Positions 1 through 7,784 of a stretch of DNA of 11,852 nt are shown here, in pieces. The translations under genes and the position numbers were made by a program. The DNA comes from Hyphomicrobiaceae bacterium (GTDB taxonomy: Bacteria > Pseudomonadota > Alphaproteobacteria > Rhizobiales > Hyphomicrobiaceae), in NCBI GenBank assembly GCA_020442225.1, contig JAGRKR010000084.1, forward strand, positions 1-11,852, read 5' to 3'. The notes below the pieces were generated by a model. That model ran no database searches and was not told the origin of the DNA. It saw nothing but the letters and a program-made list of their open reading frames with translations. How positions within the stretch are numbered: position 1 is the stretch's first letter; each line of letters starts with the position of its first letter.

Positions 1-1
1 G

Positions 2-733
2 GAGCCGATGACGTCGCTCAATCCCTCCTACAGCATCGGCAACCAGCTCGAGGAGGCGCTGCTGCGTCACCGCAAGGTGCCGCGCTCGGAGGCCCGGGAC
101 CGCGCCGTGCATCTGCTCGAGCGCGTCGGCATCACGGGCGCCGCCGGACGGCTCCGCCAGTTCCCGCACCAGCTTTCGGGCGGCCTGCGCCAACGCGTCA
201 TGATCGCCATGTCGCTGATGTGCGGCCCCGATCTCATCCTCGCCGACGAGCCGACGACCGCTCTCGACGTGACGATCCAGGCCCAGATCCTGCACCTGCT
301 CGCCGAGCTTCAGCGCGAGTTCAACATGGGCATGATCCTGATCACCCACGACCTCGGCATCGTCGCGCGCGTCGCCGACCGCGTGGCCGTGATGTATGCC
401 GGTCAGGTGGTCGAGGAGGGGCCGGCCGAGCAGATCTTCAACCGGCCGATCCATCCCTACACACAGGGCCTGCTCGCCTGCATCCCCATTCCGGGCAAGA
501 CCAAGCGCGGCGAGCCGCTCGGCGCCATTCCCGGCATCGTGCCGTCGCTGATCGGCGAGATGCGGGGCTGTCATTTCGCGAGCCGTTGCCAGTATGCGAC
601 GGACGCCTGTCGCGCCGGCAAGATCGAGTTGCGTCCGGCCCTGAGTGAAGAGCACCGCTACCGCTGCGTGCTCTCGCCGGAGGCATCGGCTGAGAATTTC
701 CGTCGTACCGGCCTGAGTGTGGGGGCAGCATGA
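2..733 (+). CDS. Peptide ABC transporter ATPase, DppD/OppD type (5' end outside window)
   Basis: ATP-hydrolysing subunit of a dipeptide/oligopeptide/nickel-class importer, acting on the cytoplasmic face of the inner membrane with the next gene's product. The reading frame is already open at the left edge: codons at bases 2-7 read Glu-Pro before the Met at 8, giving the EPMTSLNP stretch found just after the Q-loop in this family. The Met at 8 is therefore internal, and the Walker A half is missing. Visible are the ABC signature LSGGL (173-187; the usual residue after LSGG in DppD is Met), Walker B ending in Asp-Glu (245-250), the D-loop, and the H-loop His (347-349). The C-terminal oligopeptide-transporter domain has four cysteines (codons at 569, 587, 608, 665) spaced C-x5-C-x6-C-x18-C, matching the iron-sulfur motif known in DppD/DppF. 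It ends in an ATGA overlap with the next ATPase. The imported ligand cannot be read from an ATPase. Confidence 0.95.
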   Translation, partial: EPMTSLNPSYSIGNQLEEALLRHRKVPRSEARDRAVHLLERVGITGAAGRLRQFPHQLSGGLRQRVMIAMSLMCGPDLILADEPTTALDVTIQAQILHLLAELQREFNMGMILITHDLGIVARVADRVAVMYAGQVVEEGPAEQIFNRPIHPYTQGLLACIPIPGKTKRGEPLGAIPGIVPSLIGEMRGCHFASRCQYATDACRAGKIELRPALSEEHRYRCVLSPEASAENFRRTGLSVGAA

Positions 734-1710
734 GCGAGATACTTCTCCAGGCGCGGGACCTGACGCGCACCTTCATGATCTCGTCTGGATTTCTGCGTGC
801 GAAGCGGGCGCTGCATGCGGTCAACGGCGTCAATCTCACCATCGAGAAGGGCGAGGTGGTCGCCATCGTCGGCGAGTCCGGCTGCGGCAAGACCACGCTC
901 GCCAAGATGCTACTGGGCCTGCTGCCGCCGTCGAGCGGTGCGATCGAAATCCTCGGCCGCCCGGCGGCGAGCATCAGCCGGCTCGAGGTGTCGAAGCTCG
1001 TCCAGCCCGTGTTCCAGGACCCGTATTCCTCGCTCAATCCGCGCAAGTCGATCGGCAGTATCATCGGTCTTCCGCTCAAGGTGCAGGGTGATCCCAATCC
1101 GTCGACCTGGCGCAAGCGGATCGAGGAGATGATGGAGCTGGTCGGCCTGCCGCGGCGCCTCTTCAACAACTACCCGAGCCAGCTCTCCGGCGGACAGCGC
1201 CAGCGCGTCGCCATCGCCCGCGCCCTCATCAACCGGCCGCGCATGGTGATCTGCGACGAGCCGACCTCCGCGCTCGATGTTTCCGTGCAATCGCAGATCC
1301 TCAACCTGCTTCAGGACCTGCGCACGGAGCTGGGGCTCACCTACGTGGTCATCAGCCACAACCTGGCGGTGGTCGAGCACATGGCGACCCGTGTCGCCGT
1401 CATGTACCTCGGGCGCATCGTCGAGGAGGCCGATACGGAGACGCTCTTCAGCCGGCCGCGCCATCCCTATACCGAGGCGCTGCTGCAGTCCGTGCTGACG
1501 CCCGAGCCTGGCCTTGGCGTGCCCGATACGCACCTCGGCGCCGCCTATCCGAACCCGCTCAATGTGCCGCCCGGCTGCAGCTTCAATCCGCGCTGCGCCA
1601 AGGTGATGGATATGTGCTCGAAGGTGAAGCCGCGTCCTCTGCGCACCCAGGAGGGGCTGGTCGAGTGCCACCTCTACGATGCCGAGGCGTCGGCCAAGGG
1701 GGCCGCCTGA
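730..1710 (+). CDS. Peptide ABC transporter ATPase, DppF/OppF type
   Basis: Second ATPase of the importer, expected to pair with the upstream subunit. All motifs are present in 326 residues, the usual family length: Walker A GESGCGKT (48-55), Q-loop Gln96 followed by DPYSSLNPR, signature LSGGQ (152-156), Walker B ending Asp176-Glu177, H-loop His210. A C-terminal oligopeptide-transporter domain carries Cys283, Cys289, Cys296 and Cys313 (C-x5-C-x6-C-x16-C), a likely [4Fe-4S] site as in other DppF proteins. The start overlaps the previous stop in ATGA and has a run of five G four bases upstream, so translation is probably coupled. Its TGA shares one base with the ATG of the first M20 gene. Dpp versus Opp cannot be told apart from sequence alone, so no symbol is given. 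Confidence 0.96.
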   Translation: MSEILLQARDLTRTFMISSGFLRAKRALHAVNGVNLTIEKGEVVAIVGESGCGKTTLAKMLLGLLPPSSGAIEILGRPAASISRLEVSKLVQPVFQDPYSSLNPRKSIGSIIGLPLKVQGDPNPSTWRKRIEEMMELVGLPRRLFNNYPSQLSGGQRQRVAIARALINRPRMVICDEPTSALDVSVQSQILNLLQDLRTELGLTYVVISHNLAVVEHMATRVAVMYLGRIVEEADTETLFSRPRHPYTEALLQSVLTPEPGLGVPDTHLGAAYPNPLNVPPGCSFNPRCAKVMDMCSKVKPRPLRTQEGLVECHLYDAEASAKGAA

Positions 1711-3134
1711 TGGCACGGGGCGAAGCCAACCGCGACGGGGCCGTGGCGCGCGCGCTCGCCTATTTCGACGAGGGCGGCTTCGAGGCGGAGCTGTCGCGGC
1801 GCGTTGCCTACCGTACCGAGAGCCAGAAGCTGCCGGCGAGCCTGCCGGAGCTGCATCGCTATCTCGCCGAGGAGATGGAGCCGGCCTTCAAGAGCATGGG
1901 CTTCACCTGTCGCACCTACGACAATCCCTTCCCCGGCCAAGGCCCGGTGCTGCTCGCCGAGCGGCACGAGGCTGATGGCTTGCCGACCGTGCTCGGCTAT
2001 GGCCACGGCGATGTCATCCGCGGCCTCGAGGATCAGTGGACGAAAGGCAAGGGTCCCTGGCAGACGGCGCGTGACGGCGACCGCCTCTACGGGCGCGGGA
2101 CGGCCGACAACAAGGGCCAGCACACGCTCAACATGGCGGCCCTGCGCGCTGTCATGGCGGAGCGCGGTGGGCGCCTCGGCTTCAACGCCAAGTTCGTTGT
2201 CGAGATGGGCGAGGAAGCCGGTTCCAAGGGGCTCAAGGAGCTCGCGGCGGCCAATGCGGCGGCGTTTGCCGCGGACGTGATGATCGGCTCGGACGGGCCG
2301 CGCGTAAAGCCGGGCCGTCCGACGCTGACGCTCGGCTGCCGTGGCGCTGTCAATTTCGATCTCGTCGTCGATCTGCGTGATGGTGGGCATCACTCCGGCA
2401 ACTGGGGCGGACTGCTCGCCAATCCCGGCATCATCCTGGCGCATGCCATCGCCTCGATGGTCGATGCGCACGGTGCGTTGCAGGTTGATGGCCTTCAGGC
2501 CCCGCCCATGTCGGCTGCGGTCAAGGAGGCGCTCGCGGATATCGAGATCGAGGGCGGCGAGGGTGGTCCGAGCGTCGATCCCGACTGGGGCGAGCCGGGC
2601 CTGAAGCCGGCCGAGCGCGTATACGGCGCCAACGTGCTCAACGTGCTCGCCTATTCGACCGGAACGCCCGAGCGCCCCGTCAATGCCATTCCGCCGAAGG
2701 CCCGCGCGGCCATGCAGTTGCGCTTCATTGCCGGGACGGACGTGGCCGGCATACTGCCCGCCGTGCGCCGCCATCTCGACGCCCATGGCTTCACCAACGT
2801 CGTTGTCGCGCCGCCCTCGGCCGCCAACGACGGCAATTTCGCGGCCTCGCGCATCGAGCCGGACCATCCCTGGGCCACTTTCGTCCGGGGGTCGCTGCAG
2901 CGCTCCTCCAACGCCAAGCCGGCCGTCGTGCCGAGCATGGGCGGCTCGATCTGCAACGACGTCTTCACGGACACGCTGGCCATGCCGGCGATCTGGATAC
3001 CCCACTCCTATGCCGGCTGCTCGCAGCACGCGCCCGACGAGCACATCCTGCTCTCGGTGACGCGCAACGCACTCGCGATGATGGCCGGTCTCTACTGGGA
3101 CATCGGCGAGCGCGGCGTGCCGGGGCGTACCTGA
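1710..3134 (+). CDS. M20 family metallopeptidase, paralog A
   Basis: Predicted cytosolic zinc aminoacyl- or dipeptidase-type hydrolase of the M20 (carnosinase/PepV/DapE) superfamily, 474 residues. The metal-site order is complete: His99-x-Asp101 in GHGDV, bridging Asp133 in GRGTADNKG, catalytic Glu168 and ligand Glu169 in EMGEEAG, Asp195 in SDGPR, and C-terminal His440 in GCSQHAPDEH. The inserted lid/dimerisation domain (about 210-330) has the HHSGNWGG motif (His228) that supplies a substrate-contacting His across the dimer in M20 enzymes. The frame stays open upstream to about 1614, but the start at 1710 is preferred: it forms TGATG with the ATPase stop, has AAGGGGG seven bases upstream, and its N-terminus aligns with the two paralogs. 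There is no signal peptide. Compared with B and C it has PSMGG instead of PNSGG near the C-terminus and lacks the FEG and MEGRW segments, so its substrate may differ. Exact substrate unknown. Confidence 0.94.
   Translation: MARGEANRDGAVARALAYFDEGGFEAELSRRVAYRTESQKLPASLPELHRYLAEEMEPAFKSMGFTCRTYDNPFPGQGPVLLAERHEADGLPTVLGYGHGDVIRGLEDQWTKGKGPWQTARDGDRLYGRGTADNKGQHTLNMAALRAVMAERGGRLGFNAKFVVEMGEEAGSKGLKELAAANAAAFAADVMIGSDGPRVKPGRPTLTLGCRGAVNFDLVVDLRDGGHHSGNWGGLLANPGIILAHAIASMVDAHGALQVDGLQAPPMSAAVKEALADIEIEGGEGGPSVDPDWGEPGLKPAERVYGANVLNVLAYSTGTPERPVNAIPPKARAAMQLRFIAGTDVAGILPAVRRHLDAHGFTNVVVAPPSAANDGNFAASRIEPDHPWATFVRGSLQRSSNAKPAVVPSMGGSICNDVFTDTLAMPAIWIPHSYAGCSQHAPDEHILLSVTRNALAMMAGLYWDIGERGVPGRT
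2418..2458 (+). repeat. 41-nt exact repeat shared by M20 paralogs A and C (copy in A)
   Basis: Bases 2418-2458 are identical to 5565-5605. Both encode the lid-domain helix around ANPGIILAHAIAS. The core at 2424-2447 is also identical to 4103-4126 in paralog B. This reflects the common origin of the three genes and is a possible site of recombination between them. Confidence 0.85.
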
Positions 3135-3158
3135 GCAGTGGCGCCGCCGGTCCCGAGT

Positions 3159-3179
3159 TCCGCCATTCCGGACGGCGGA
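3159..3179 (+). terminator. Possible hairpin downstream of M20 paralog A
   Basis: TCCGCC (3159-3164) and GGCGGA (3174-3179) form a perfect 6-bp stem around a 9-nt loop, 24 bases after the stop of M20 A. No T-run follows, so it is not a classical intrinsic terminator. It could be a weak or Rho-assisted terminator, an mRNA-stabilising 3' end, or a chance stem in G+C-rich DNA. Confidence 0.25.
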
Positions 3180-3392
3180 TGGCGCGAGCTGTCCGCGGTC
3201 GCCCACCGTGCCGCTGAAGTCCCGTCCGGGAAGCCCGCTTTCCTTTCCCGCAGCCACCTGAGCGAAGTTCGGAGACAAAACGGTCGCCCAGCTCATAGAG
3301 TGGCGAGTTTGGTTCAGATTGAGAAGTGCGCTCGGCCCGGCCGCAGGTGCCGGTGGACTTCGCAATCCCCTCACGAGCACAGACGTAAAGAC

Positions 3393-3396
3393 GAGG
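3393..3396 (+). promoter_or_regulatory. Ribosome binding site of M20 paralog B
   Basis: GAGG lies seven bases before the ATG at 3404. It supports this start after a gap in which no upstream coding frame can be trusted. Confidence 0.6.
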
Positions 3397-3403
3397 CCCA
3401 GTC

Positions 3404-4810
3404 ATGAGTCGCAGCGAAGCCATCAACCAGACACTCGCCTATTTCGACCGCACCAGTGGCGGCTACTTCGACGATCTCGCCAAACTCTGCGCTATCCCGA
3501 CCGAGAGCCAGAACCCGGCCCGCCTGCCGGAGATGCGCCAGTATCTCGCCGAGGTGATGGTGCCGCGCTTCGAGGCCATGGGCTACGGCTGCAAGGTCTA
3601 CGAGAACCCGGTCGCCGGCTGCGGACCGGTGCTGTTGGCGACGCGCATCGAGGATCCCGCGCTCCCCACCATCCTCTGCTATGGCCATGGCGACGTGGTG
3701 CTCGGCATGGAGGGGCGCTGGGACAACGGCCGCGATCCGTGGAAGCTCTCGTTCGAGGGTGACAAGGTCTATGGCCGCGGCGTTGTCGACAACAAGGGCC
3801 AGCATCTCGTGCACATAGCCGCGCTCGAGGCGATCATCGCCAAGCGTGGCAAGCTCGGCTTCAACCACAAATTCCTGATCGAGATGGGCGAGGAGAACGG
3901 CTCCAAGGGGCTCAAGGAGATCGTCGAGGCCAACACCGCCGACTTCGCCGCCGACGCCTTCTTCGCGTCCGACGGCCCGCGCACCGAGATGTCGAAGCCC
4001 AACATCACCCTCGGCAATCGCGGCTGCATCAACTTCAACCTCGTCGTCGATCTGCGCGAGGGCGGGCATCACTCCGGTAACTGGGGCGGTCTGCTCGCCA
4101 ACCCCGGCATCATCCTGGCGCATGCCCTCTCGACCATCGTGGACGAGCACGGCAAGATCCTCGTCGACGGCTGGCGTCCCGAGGTGCCGACGCACGTGCG
4201 CGAGGTCCTGGTGGGGCTCGACCGCGAGGCAGGCCCCGGTGCGCCCGTGATCGACGACGCGTGGGGAGAGCCCGGCTTCTCGCGCATGGAGAAGGTCTCC
4301 GCCTTCAATTCGTTCGAGGTGCTCGCCTACACCACCGGCACGCCGGAGCGCCCCGTCAACGCCATCCCGCCAAAGGCGCGCGCGACATGTCAACTGCGCT
4401 ACGTGCACGGCACGGACGAGGCGAACCTGATCGCGAACCTGCGCCGGCATCTCGACGCGAAGGGCTTCGGCAACGTGCGCATCGATCCGCCACCGGCCAG
4501 CAACGACGGTCGCTTCTTCGCCAGCCGCACGGATCCGCGCCACCCCTGGGCCAAATGGATGAAGTCCGCGGTCGAACGGGGCTCCAATCATCCCTGCGGC
4601 GTGCTGCCGAACTCGGGCGGCTCGAACATGACGCACATCATCCAGTTCATCCTGAAGGCGCCGATCGCCTGGTTCCCGCTGAGCTACGCGGGCTGCTCGC
4701 AGCACGCGCCCAACGAGCACATGCTGAAACCCCTGATGCGCGAAGGCATGCGCCACGTCACGGGCATCTACTGGGATCTCGGCGATCCCGAAAGCGCCTA
4801 TCGTCCCTGA
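3404..4810 (+). CDS. M20 family metallopeptidase, paralog B
   Basis: Second M20 zinc hydrolase, 468 residues, cytosolic (no signal peptide). Metal and catalytic residues are all present: His95-x-Asp97 (GHGDVV), Asp129 (GRGVVDNKG), Glu163-Glu164 (EMGEENG), Asp190 (SDGPR), His434 (GCSQHAPNEH). The lid domain carries the HHSGNWGG motif with His223. The length and extended lid fit the dipeptidase/carnosinase-like branch rather than the shorter ArgE/DapE enzymes. It is closer to paralog C than to A along most of its length, sharing segments such as GMEGRW, LSFEG, GKLGFNHK, PNITLGNRG, LPNSGGSN and LKPLMREG. The bridging-Asp loop reads GVVDNKG, where A and C have GTADNKG. It is preceded by the 3135-3403 gap and separated from C by 49 bp. 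The family includes dipeptidases, N-acyl amino acid deacylases and N-carbamoyl hydrolases, so the substrate is open. Confidence 0.94.
   Translation: MSRSEAINQTLAYFDRTSGGYFDDLAKLCAIPTESQNPARLPEMRQYLAEVMVPRFEAMGYGCKVYENPVAGCGPVLLATRIEDPALPTILCYGHGDVVLGMEGRWDNGRDPWKLSFEGDKVYGRGVVDNKGQHLVHIAALEAIIAKRGKLGFNHKFLIEMGEENGSKGLKEIVEANTADFAADAFFASDGPRTEMSKPNITLGNRGCINFNLVVDLREGGHHSGNWGGLLANPGIILAHALSTIVDEHGKILVDGWRPEVPTHVREVLVGLDREAGPGAPVIDDAWGEPGFSRMEKVSAFNSFEVLAYTTGTPERPVNAIPPKARATCQLRYVHGTDEANLIANLRRHLDAKGFGNVRIDPPPASNDGRFFASRTDPRHPWAKWMKSAVERGSNHPCGVLPNSGGSNMTHIIQFILKAPIAWFPLSYAGCSQHAPNEHMLKPLMREGMRHVTGIYWDLGDPESAYRP
4103..4126 (+). repeat. 24-nt core of the M20 repeat (copy in B)
   Basis: This tract is identical to 2424-2447 and 5571-5594. 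Paralog B diverges immediately after it, encoding Leu-Ser where A and C encode Ile-Ala-Ser. Confidence 0.8.
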
Positions 4811-4859
4811 AGGACATCCTGGGTCGATCGGTTTTGCGAAGGACAGTGAGAGAGCGCAC

Positions 4860-6278
4860 ATGAGCACGACGGGCAGCAGGCAGCAGGCCATGGCGGCCGC
4901 GTTCGCCTACTATGACGACGAGGCCGGCGGTTACTTCAAGGACCTGGCGGCAGCGGTCGCCGTGCCGACCGAAAGCCAGCACGCGGCCGGGCTGCCGCAC
5001 ATGCGCCGCTATCTCGATGGGCTGATGGCTCCGACGCTGACGCCGCTCGGGTATGAGTGTCGCGTCTACGACAACCCGGTCGAGGGCGCTGGCCCGGTGC
5101 TGCTCGCCTCGCGCGTCGAGGACCCGAGCCTGCCGACCATGCTCTGCTACGGCCATGGCGACGTGGTCATGGGCATGGAGGGGCGCTGGCAGAACGGCCG
5201 GGACCCGTGGCGTCTGTCCTTCGAGGGGGAGAAGGTCTACGGGCGCGGCACCGCCGACAACAAGGGGCAGCATCTCCTGCACATCGCCGCGCTGCGCACC
5301 GTCCTCGAGACCCGCGGCAAGCTCGGCTTCAACCACAAGCTCTGCATCGAGATGGGCGAGGAGAACGGCTCGCGCGGATTTCGTGAGGTCATCCAGGCGC
5401 ATCGCGCCGATTTCGCCGCCGACGCCTTTTTCTCCTCCGACGGGCCGCGCACGGTGCGCGAGCGGCCGAACATCACGCTCGGCAACCGCGGCGGCTGCCA
5501 GTTCGATCTCATCGTCGATCTGCGCGATGGCGGCCACCACTCCGGCAACTGGGGTGGGCTGCTGGCCAATCCCGGCATCATCCTGGCGCATGCCATCGCC
5601 TCGATCACCGATGCCAAGGGCCGCATCCTCATCGACGCATGGCGGCCGCCGTTGCCGGACTGGGTGCGCGAGCTCGTCAAGGACGCCAAGCGCGACAGCG
5701 GCGCCAATGCACCGGAGATCGACGAGGACTGGGGCGAGCCCGGGCTCGCGCCCATGGAGAAGGTCGTCGGCTGGAACTCGTTCGAGGTTCTGGCCTTCAC
5801 CACGGGCACGCCGGAGCGGCCGGTGAACGCCATCCCGCCGAAGGCGCAGGCGCGCTGCGCCTTGCGCTTCGTGGTCGGCACCAAGGCCGAGGACATCCTG
5901 CCGAGCCTGCGCCGGCATCTCGACGCGCGCGGCTTCCAGAACGTCGAGATCCGCACGCCGCCCGGCGCCAATCCCATCCGCTTCGGGGCTTCGCGCACGG
6001 ACCCGAACCATCCGTTCGTGAAATGGGTGCGCGGTGCGCTCGACCGTGCGGCGGGCGCGCCGTGTGACGTGCTGCCGAACTCGGGCGGCTCGAACGTCAC
6101 CGAGATCATCGGCACCGAGCTCGGCATTCCCTACATCTGGCTGCCTTTGAGCTATACGGGCTGCTCGCAGCACGCGCCCGACGAGCACATCCTGAAGCCG
6201 CTGATGCGCGAGGGGCTCGGACATCTCACGTCGATCTACTGGGATCTCGGCGACGAACAGGATGGATATCGCAAATGA
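4860..6278 (+). CDS. M20 family metallopeptidase, paralog C
   Basis: Third M20 zinc hydrolase, 472 residues. Complete active site: His99-x-Asp101 (GHGDVV), Asp133 (GRGTADNKG), Glu167-Glu168 (EMGEENG), Asp194 (SDGPR), His438 (GCSQHAPDEH), plus His227 of the HHSGNWGG lid motif. The start at 4860 has only a weak purine run (GAGAGAG, about 4848-4854). It is preferred over the in-frame ATG at 4890 because the extra residues (SRQQAMAAAFAYYD) align with the N-terminus of paralog B (SRSEAINQTLAYFD). The stop overlaps the amidase start in ATGA, so the two are probably translationally coupled. B and C look like a more recent duplication pair, although C shares a 41-nt exact match with A. Substrate unknown; a cytosolic peptidase or amidohydrolase acting on imported material is the simplest reading. 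Confidence 0.94.
   Translation: MSTTGSRQQAMAAAFAYYDDEAGGYFKDLAAAVAVPTESQHAAGLPHMRRYLDGLMAPTLTPLGYECRVYDNPVEGAGPVLLASRVEDPSLPTMLCYGHGDVVMGMEGRWQNGRDPWRLSFEGEKVYGRGTADNKGQHLLHIAALRTVLETRGKLGFNHKLCIEMGEENGSRGFREVIQAHRADFAADAFFSSDGPRTVRERPNITLGNRGGCQFDLIVDLRDGGHHSGNWGGLLANPGIILAHAIASITDAKGRILIDAWRPPLPDWVRELVKDAKRDSGANAPEIDEDWGEPGLAPMEKVVGWNSFEVLAFTTGTPERPVNAIPPKAQARCALRFVVGTKAEDILPSLRRHLDARGFQNVEIRTPPGANPIRFGASRTDPNHPFVKWVRGALDRAAGAPCDVLPNSGGSNVTEIIGTELGIPYIWLPLSYTGCSQHAPDEHILKPLMREGLGHLTSIYWDLGDEQDGYRK
5565..5605 (+). repeat. 41-nt exact repeat shared by M20 paralogs A and C (copy in C)
   Basis: Second copy of the tract at 2418-2458, in the same direct orientation and the same position within the protein. 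The 24-nt core here is 5571-5594. Confidence 0.85.
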
Positions 6279-7717
6279 CGGAACCCGCTGATCTTTCCGC
6301 CGTCGAAGCCCGCCGGCTGATCGGCCGCAAGGCGCTTTCGCCGGTCGAGCTGCTCGAGAGCTGCCTGTCGCGCATCGAGGCGAGCAACGGGGCGCTCAAC
6401 GCCATGGTGACTTTCGACGCCGACGGTGCGCGCGCCATGGCGCGGGCGCAGGAGGCCGACGTGATGGCGGGCGAGGCGTTGGGTCCGCTGCACGGTCTGC
6501 CCGTCGCCGTGAAGGATCTGACCGCCACGGCGGGCATGCGCACCACGCAAGGCTCGCTCATCTACAAGGACGACGTGCCCAAGGCCGACGATCCAATGGT
6601 GGCCAACGTGCGCGCGGCGGGCGGCAACATCGTCGGCAAGACGAATACGCCGGAGTTCGGCGCGGGAGCGAACACGACGAACCGTGTCTTCGGTCCGACG
6701 GGAAATCCGTTCGACCCGTCGAAGACCTGTGGCGGCTCGTCGGGTGGCGCCGCCGTGGCACTGGCGACCGGTCAGGTGCCGCTGGCCACGGGCTCCGACT
6801 ACGGCGGCAGCCTCAGGACGCCGGCTGGCTTCTGCGGCGTTGCCGGATTCCGCTCGTCGCCGGGGCTCGTACCGGGCAGCGGGCGGCCGGTGGCGCTGGC
6901 GCCCTTCTCGGTCACTGGCCCGATGGGACGCAGCATCGCGGATGCGCATCTGCTGTTGCGCGCGCAGATCGCGATCGACAAGCGCGATCCCTACTCGAGC
7001 TGCGACGCCGAGCTCATCCCCGAGCTGCTTGGAGCCATCGATCTCGGCACCGTCACGGCGGCGTTCTCCGCGGACCTCGGCTGTGCACCGGTGGCCAAGG
7101 CGATCCGCCGGACGTTCGAGAGCCGCACGAAGGCGTTCCGACATCTCTTCGCCGAGGCGAGCGACGAGACCCCGGACTTCGCCGACGTGCACGAGGTCTT
7201 CGAGACCCTGCGGGGCCTCTATTTCGTGGCGGCGCATCGCGAGAGGCTGGAGAAGCATCGCGATCTGCTCGACCGCAACGTCATCGACAACACGGAGCGC
7301 GGTCTGGCGCTGTCGCTCGCCGACGTCGCGCGCGCCAATGTGGCGCAGACCCGGCTTTACCGCCGCTTCCTGGCGTTCTTCGACGAGGTGGACGTGCTGA
7401 TCGCACCGGCGGCCTCGGTCTCGCCCTTCCCGCATTCCGAGCTGTTCGTCGCCAGCATCGACGGCGAGGCCATGCCGACCTATATGCGCTGGCTCGCCAT
7501 CACCTATGCGCCGACCATGGCGCTCGCGACGGCGGCCGTCATTCCGTGCGGGCTCGACGAGGCCGGGCTGCCGTTCGGCATCCAGGTGATTGGTCCGAAC
7601 GGAGCGGATGCGCTCGTGCTCGAGGTCGCGCACGCGCTCGAGGAGGCGCTTGCCGCCATACCGGAAACCCGGCGTCCCGTTCCCGATCTTGCCGCACTGG
7701 CGAAGGCGACGTCCTGA
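6275..7717 (+). CDS. Amidase-signature family hydrolase
   Basis: Cytosolic amidase of the Ser-cisSer-Lys type, which cleaves amide bonds to release a carboxylate and ammonia or an amine; 480 residues, normal for the family. The triad is readable: Lys80 in GLPVAVKD, cis-Ser155 in CGGSSGG, and nucleophile Ser179 in SDYGGSLRTPA. The 24-residue spacing between the two serines equals that in characterised amidases. The N-terminal helix region (SAVEARRLI...LSPVELLESCLSRIE) and the C-terminal GLPFGIQVIGP motif are also typical. The start overlaps the stop of paralog C in ATGA. A role as GatA of tRNA amidotransferase is unlikely because no GatB or GatC is adjacent and the gene sits among peptidases. 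The side-chain pocket does not tell me the substrate. Confidence 0.94.
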   Translation: MTEPADLSAVEARRLIGRKALSPVELLESCLSRIEASNGALNAMVTFDADGARAMARAQEADVMAGEALGPLHGLPVAVKDLTATAGMRTTQGSLIYKDDVPKADDPMVANVRAAGGNIVGKTNTPEFGAGANTTNRVFGPTGNPFDPSKTCGGSSGGAAVALATGQVPLATGSDYGGSLRTPAGFCGVAGFRSSPGLVPGSGRPVALAPFSVTGPMGRSIADAHLLLRAQIAIDKRDPYSSCDAELIPELLGAIDLGTVTAAFSADLGCAPVAKAIRRTFESRTKAFRHLFAEASDETPDFADVHEVFETLRGLYFVAAHRERLEKHRDLLDRNVIDNTERGLALSLADVARANVAQTRLYRRFLAFFDEVDVLIAPAASVSPFPHSELFVASIDGEAMPTYMRWLAITYAPTMALATAAVIPCGLDEAGLPFGIQVIGPNGADALVLEVAHALEEALAAIPETRRPVPDLAALAKATS

Positions 7718-7774
7718 GGGCGTTGCCAGCGGTCCGGTTCCGGTGGAGACTGTCTGCGAGCATCCATCGCGATC

Positions 7775-7780
7775 GGAGAG
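7775..7780 (+). promoter_or_regulatory. Ribosome binding site of the GGT-family gene
   Basis: GGAGAG ends four bases before the ATG at 7785. It decides the start: the frame is open back to about 7590, but that extension lies inside the amidase gene and has no family residues. Confidence 0.65.
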
Positions 7781-7784
7781 AACC

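Larger units (their letters stand above)
3135..3403. other. Intergenic gap between M20 paralogs A and B
   Basis: This is the only large break in the plus-strand block. I see no RNA gene or recognisable protein. The left half is G+C-rich and holds a 6-bp stem hairpin (3159-3179). The right half is richer in A and T, for example around 3266-3330, as expected of a spacer that could hold a promoter. I could not identify a convincing -35/-10 pair. A second 5-bp stem with a 7-nt loop lies at 3337-3353. A GTG-initiated frame of 89 codons spans 3138-3407 and ends in ATGA with the next gene. Its product resembles no family I know and its third-position G+C falls in the second half, so I do not call it a gene. 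Confidence 0.6.

Noticed and set aside
8..733. Treating the Met at base 8 as the start of the first ATPase.
   Set aside because: In-frame Glu-Pro codons precede it and the protein would lack Walker A. The gene simply begins outside the window.
3272..3299. Possible sigma-70-type promoter in the gap: GAGACA (3272-3277) and CATAGA (3294-3299) 16 bases apart.
   Set aside because: The matches to consensus are only 4/6 and 3/6, too weak to report as a site.
3301..3318. Possible sigma-54 site (TGGC-like box at 3301).
   Set aside because: The GC dinucleotide required at the -12 box is missing at the correct spacing.
4811..4859. GTCC/GGAC and AGGA/TCCT short inverted repeats near the stop of paralog B, as a terminator.
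   Set aside because: The stems are only 4 bp and mutually exclusive, with no T-run. B and C are probably co-transcribed.
6275..7717. Amidase as GatA of the tRNA-dependent amidotransferase.
   Set aside because: No gatB or gatC is adjacent and the setting is catabolic, so a general amidase is the better call.
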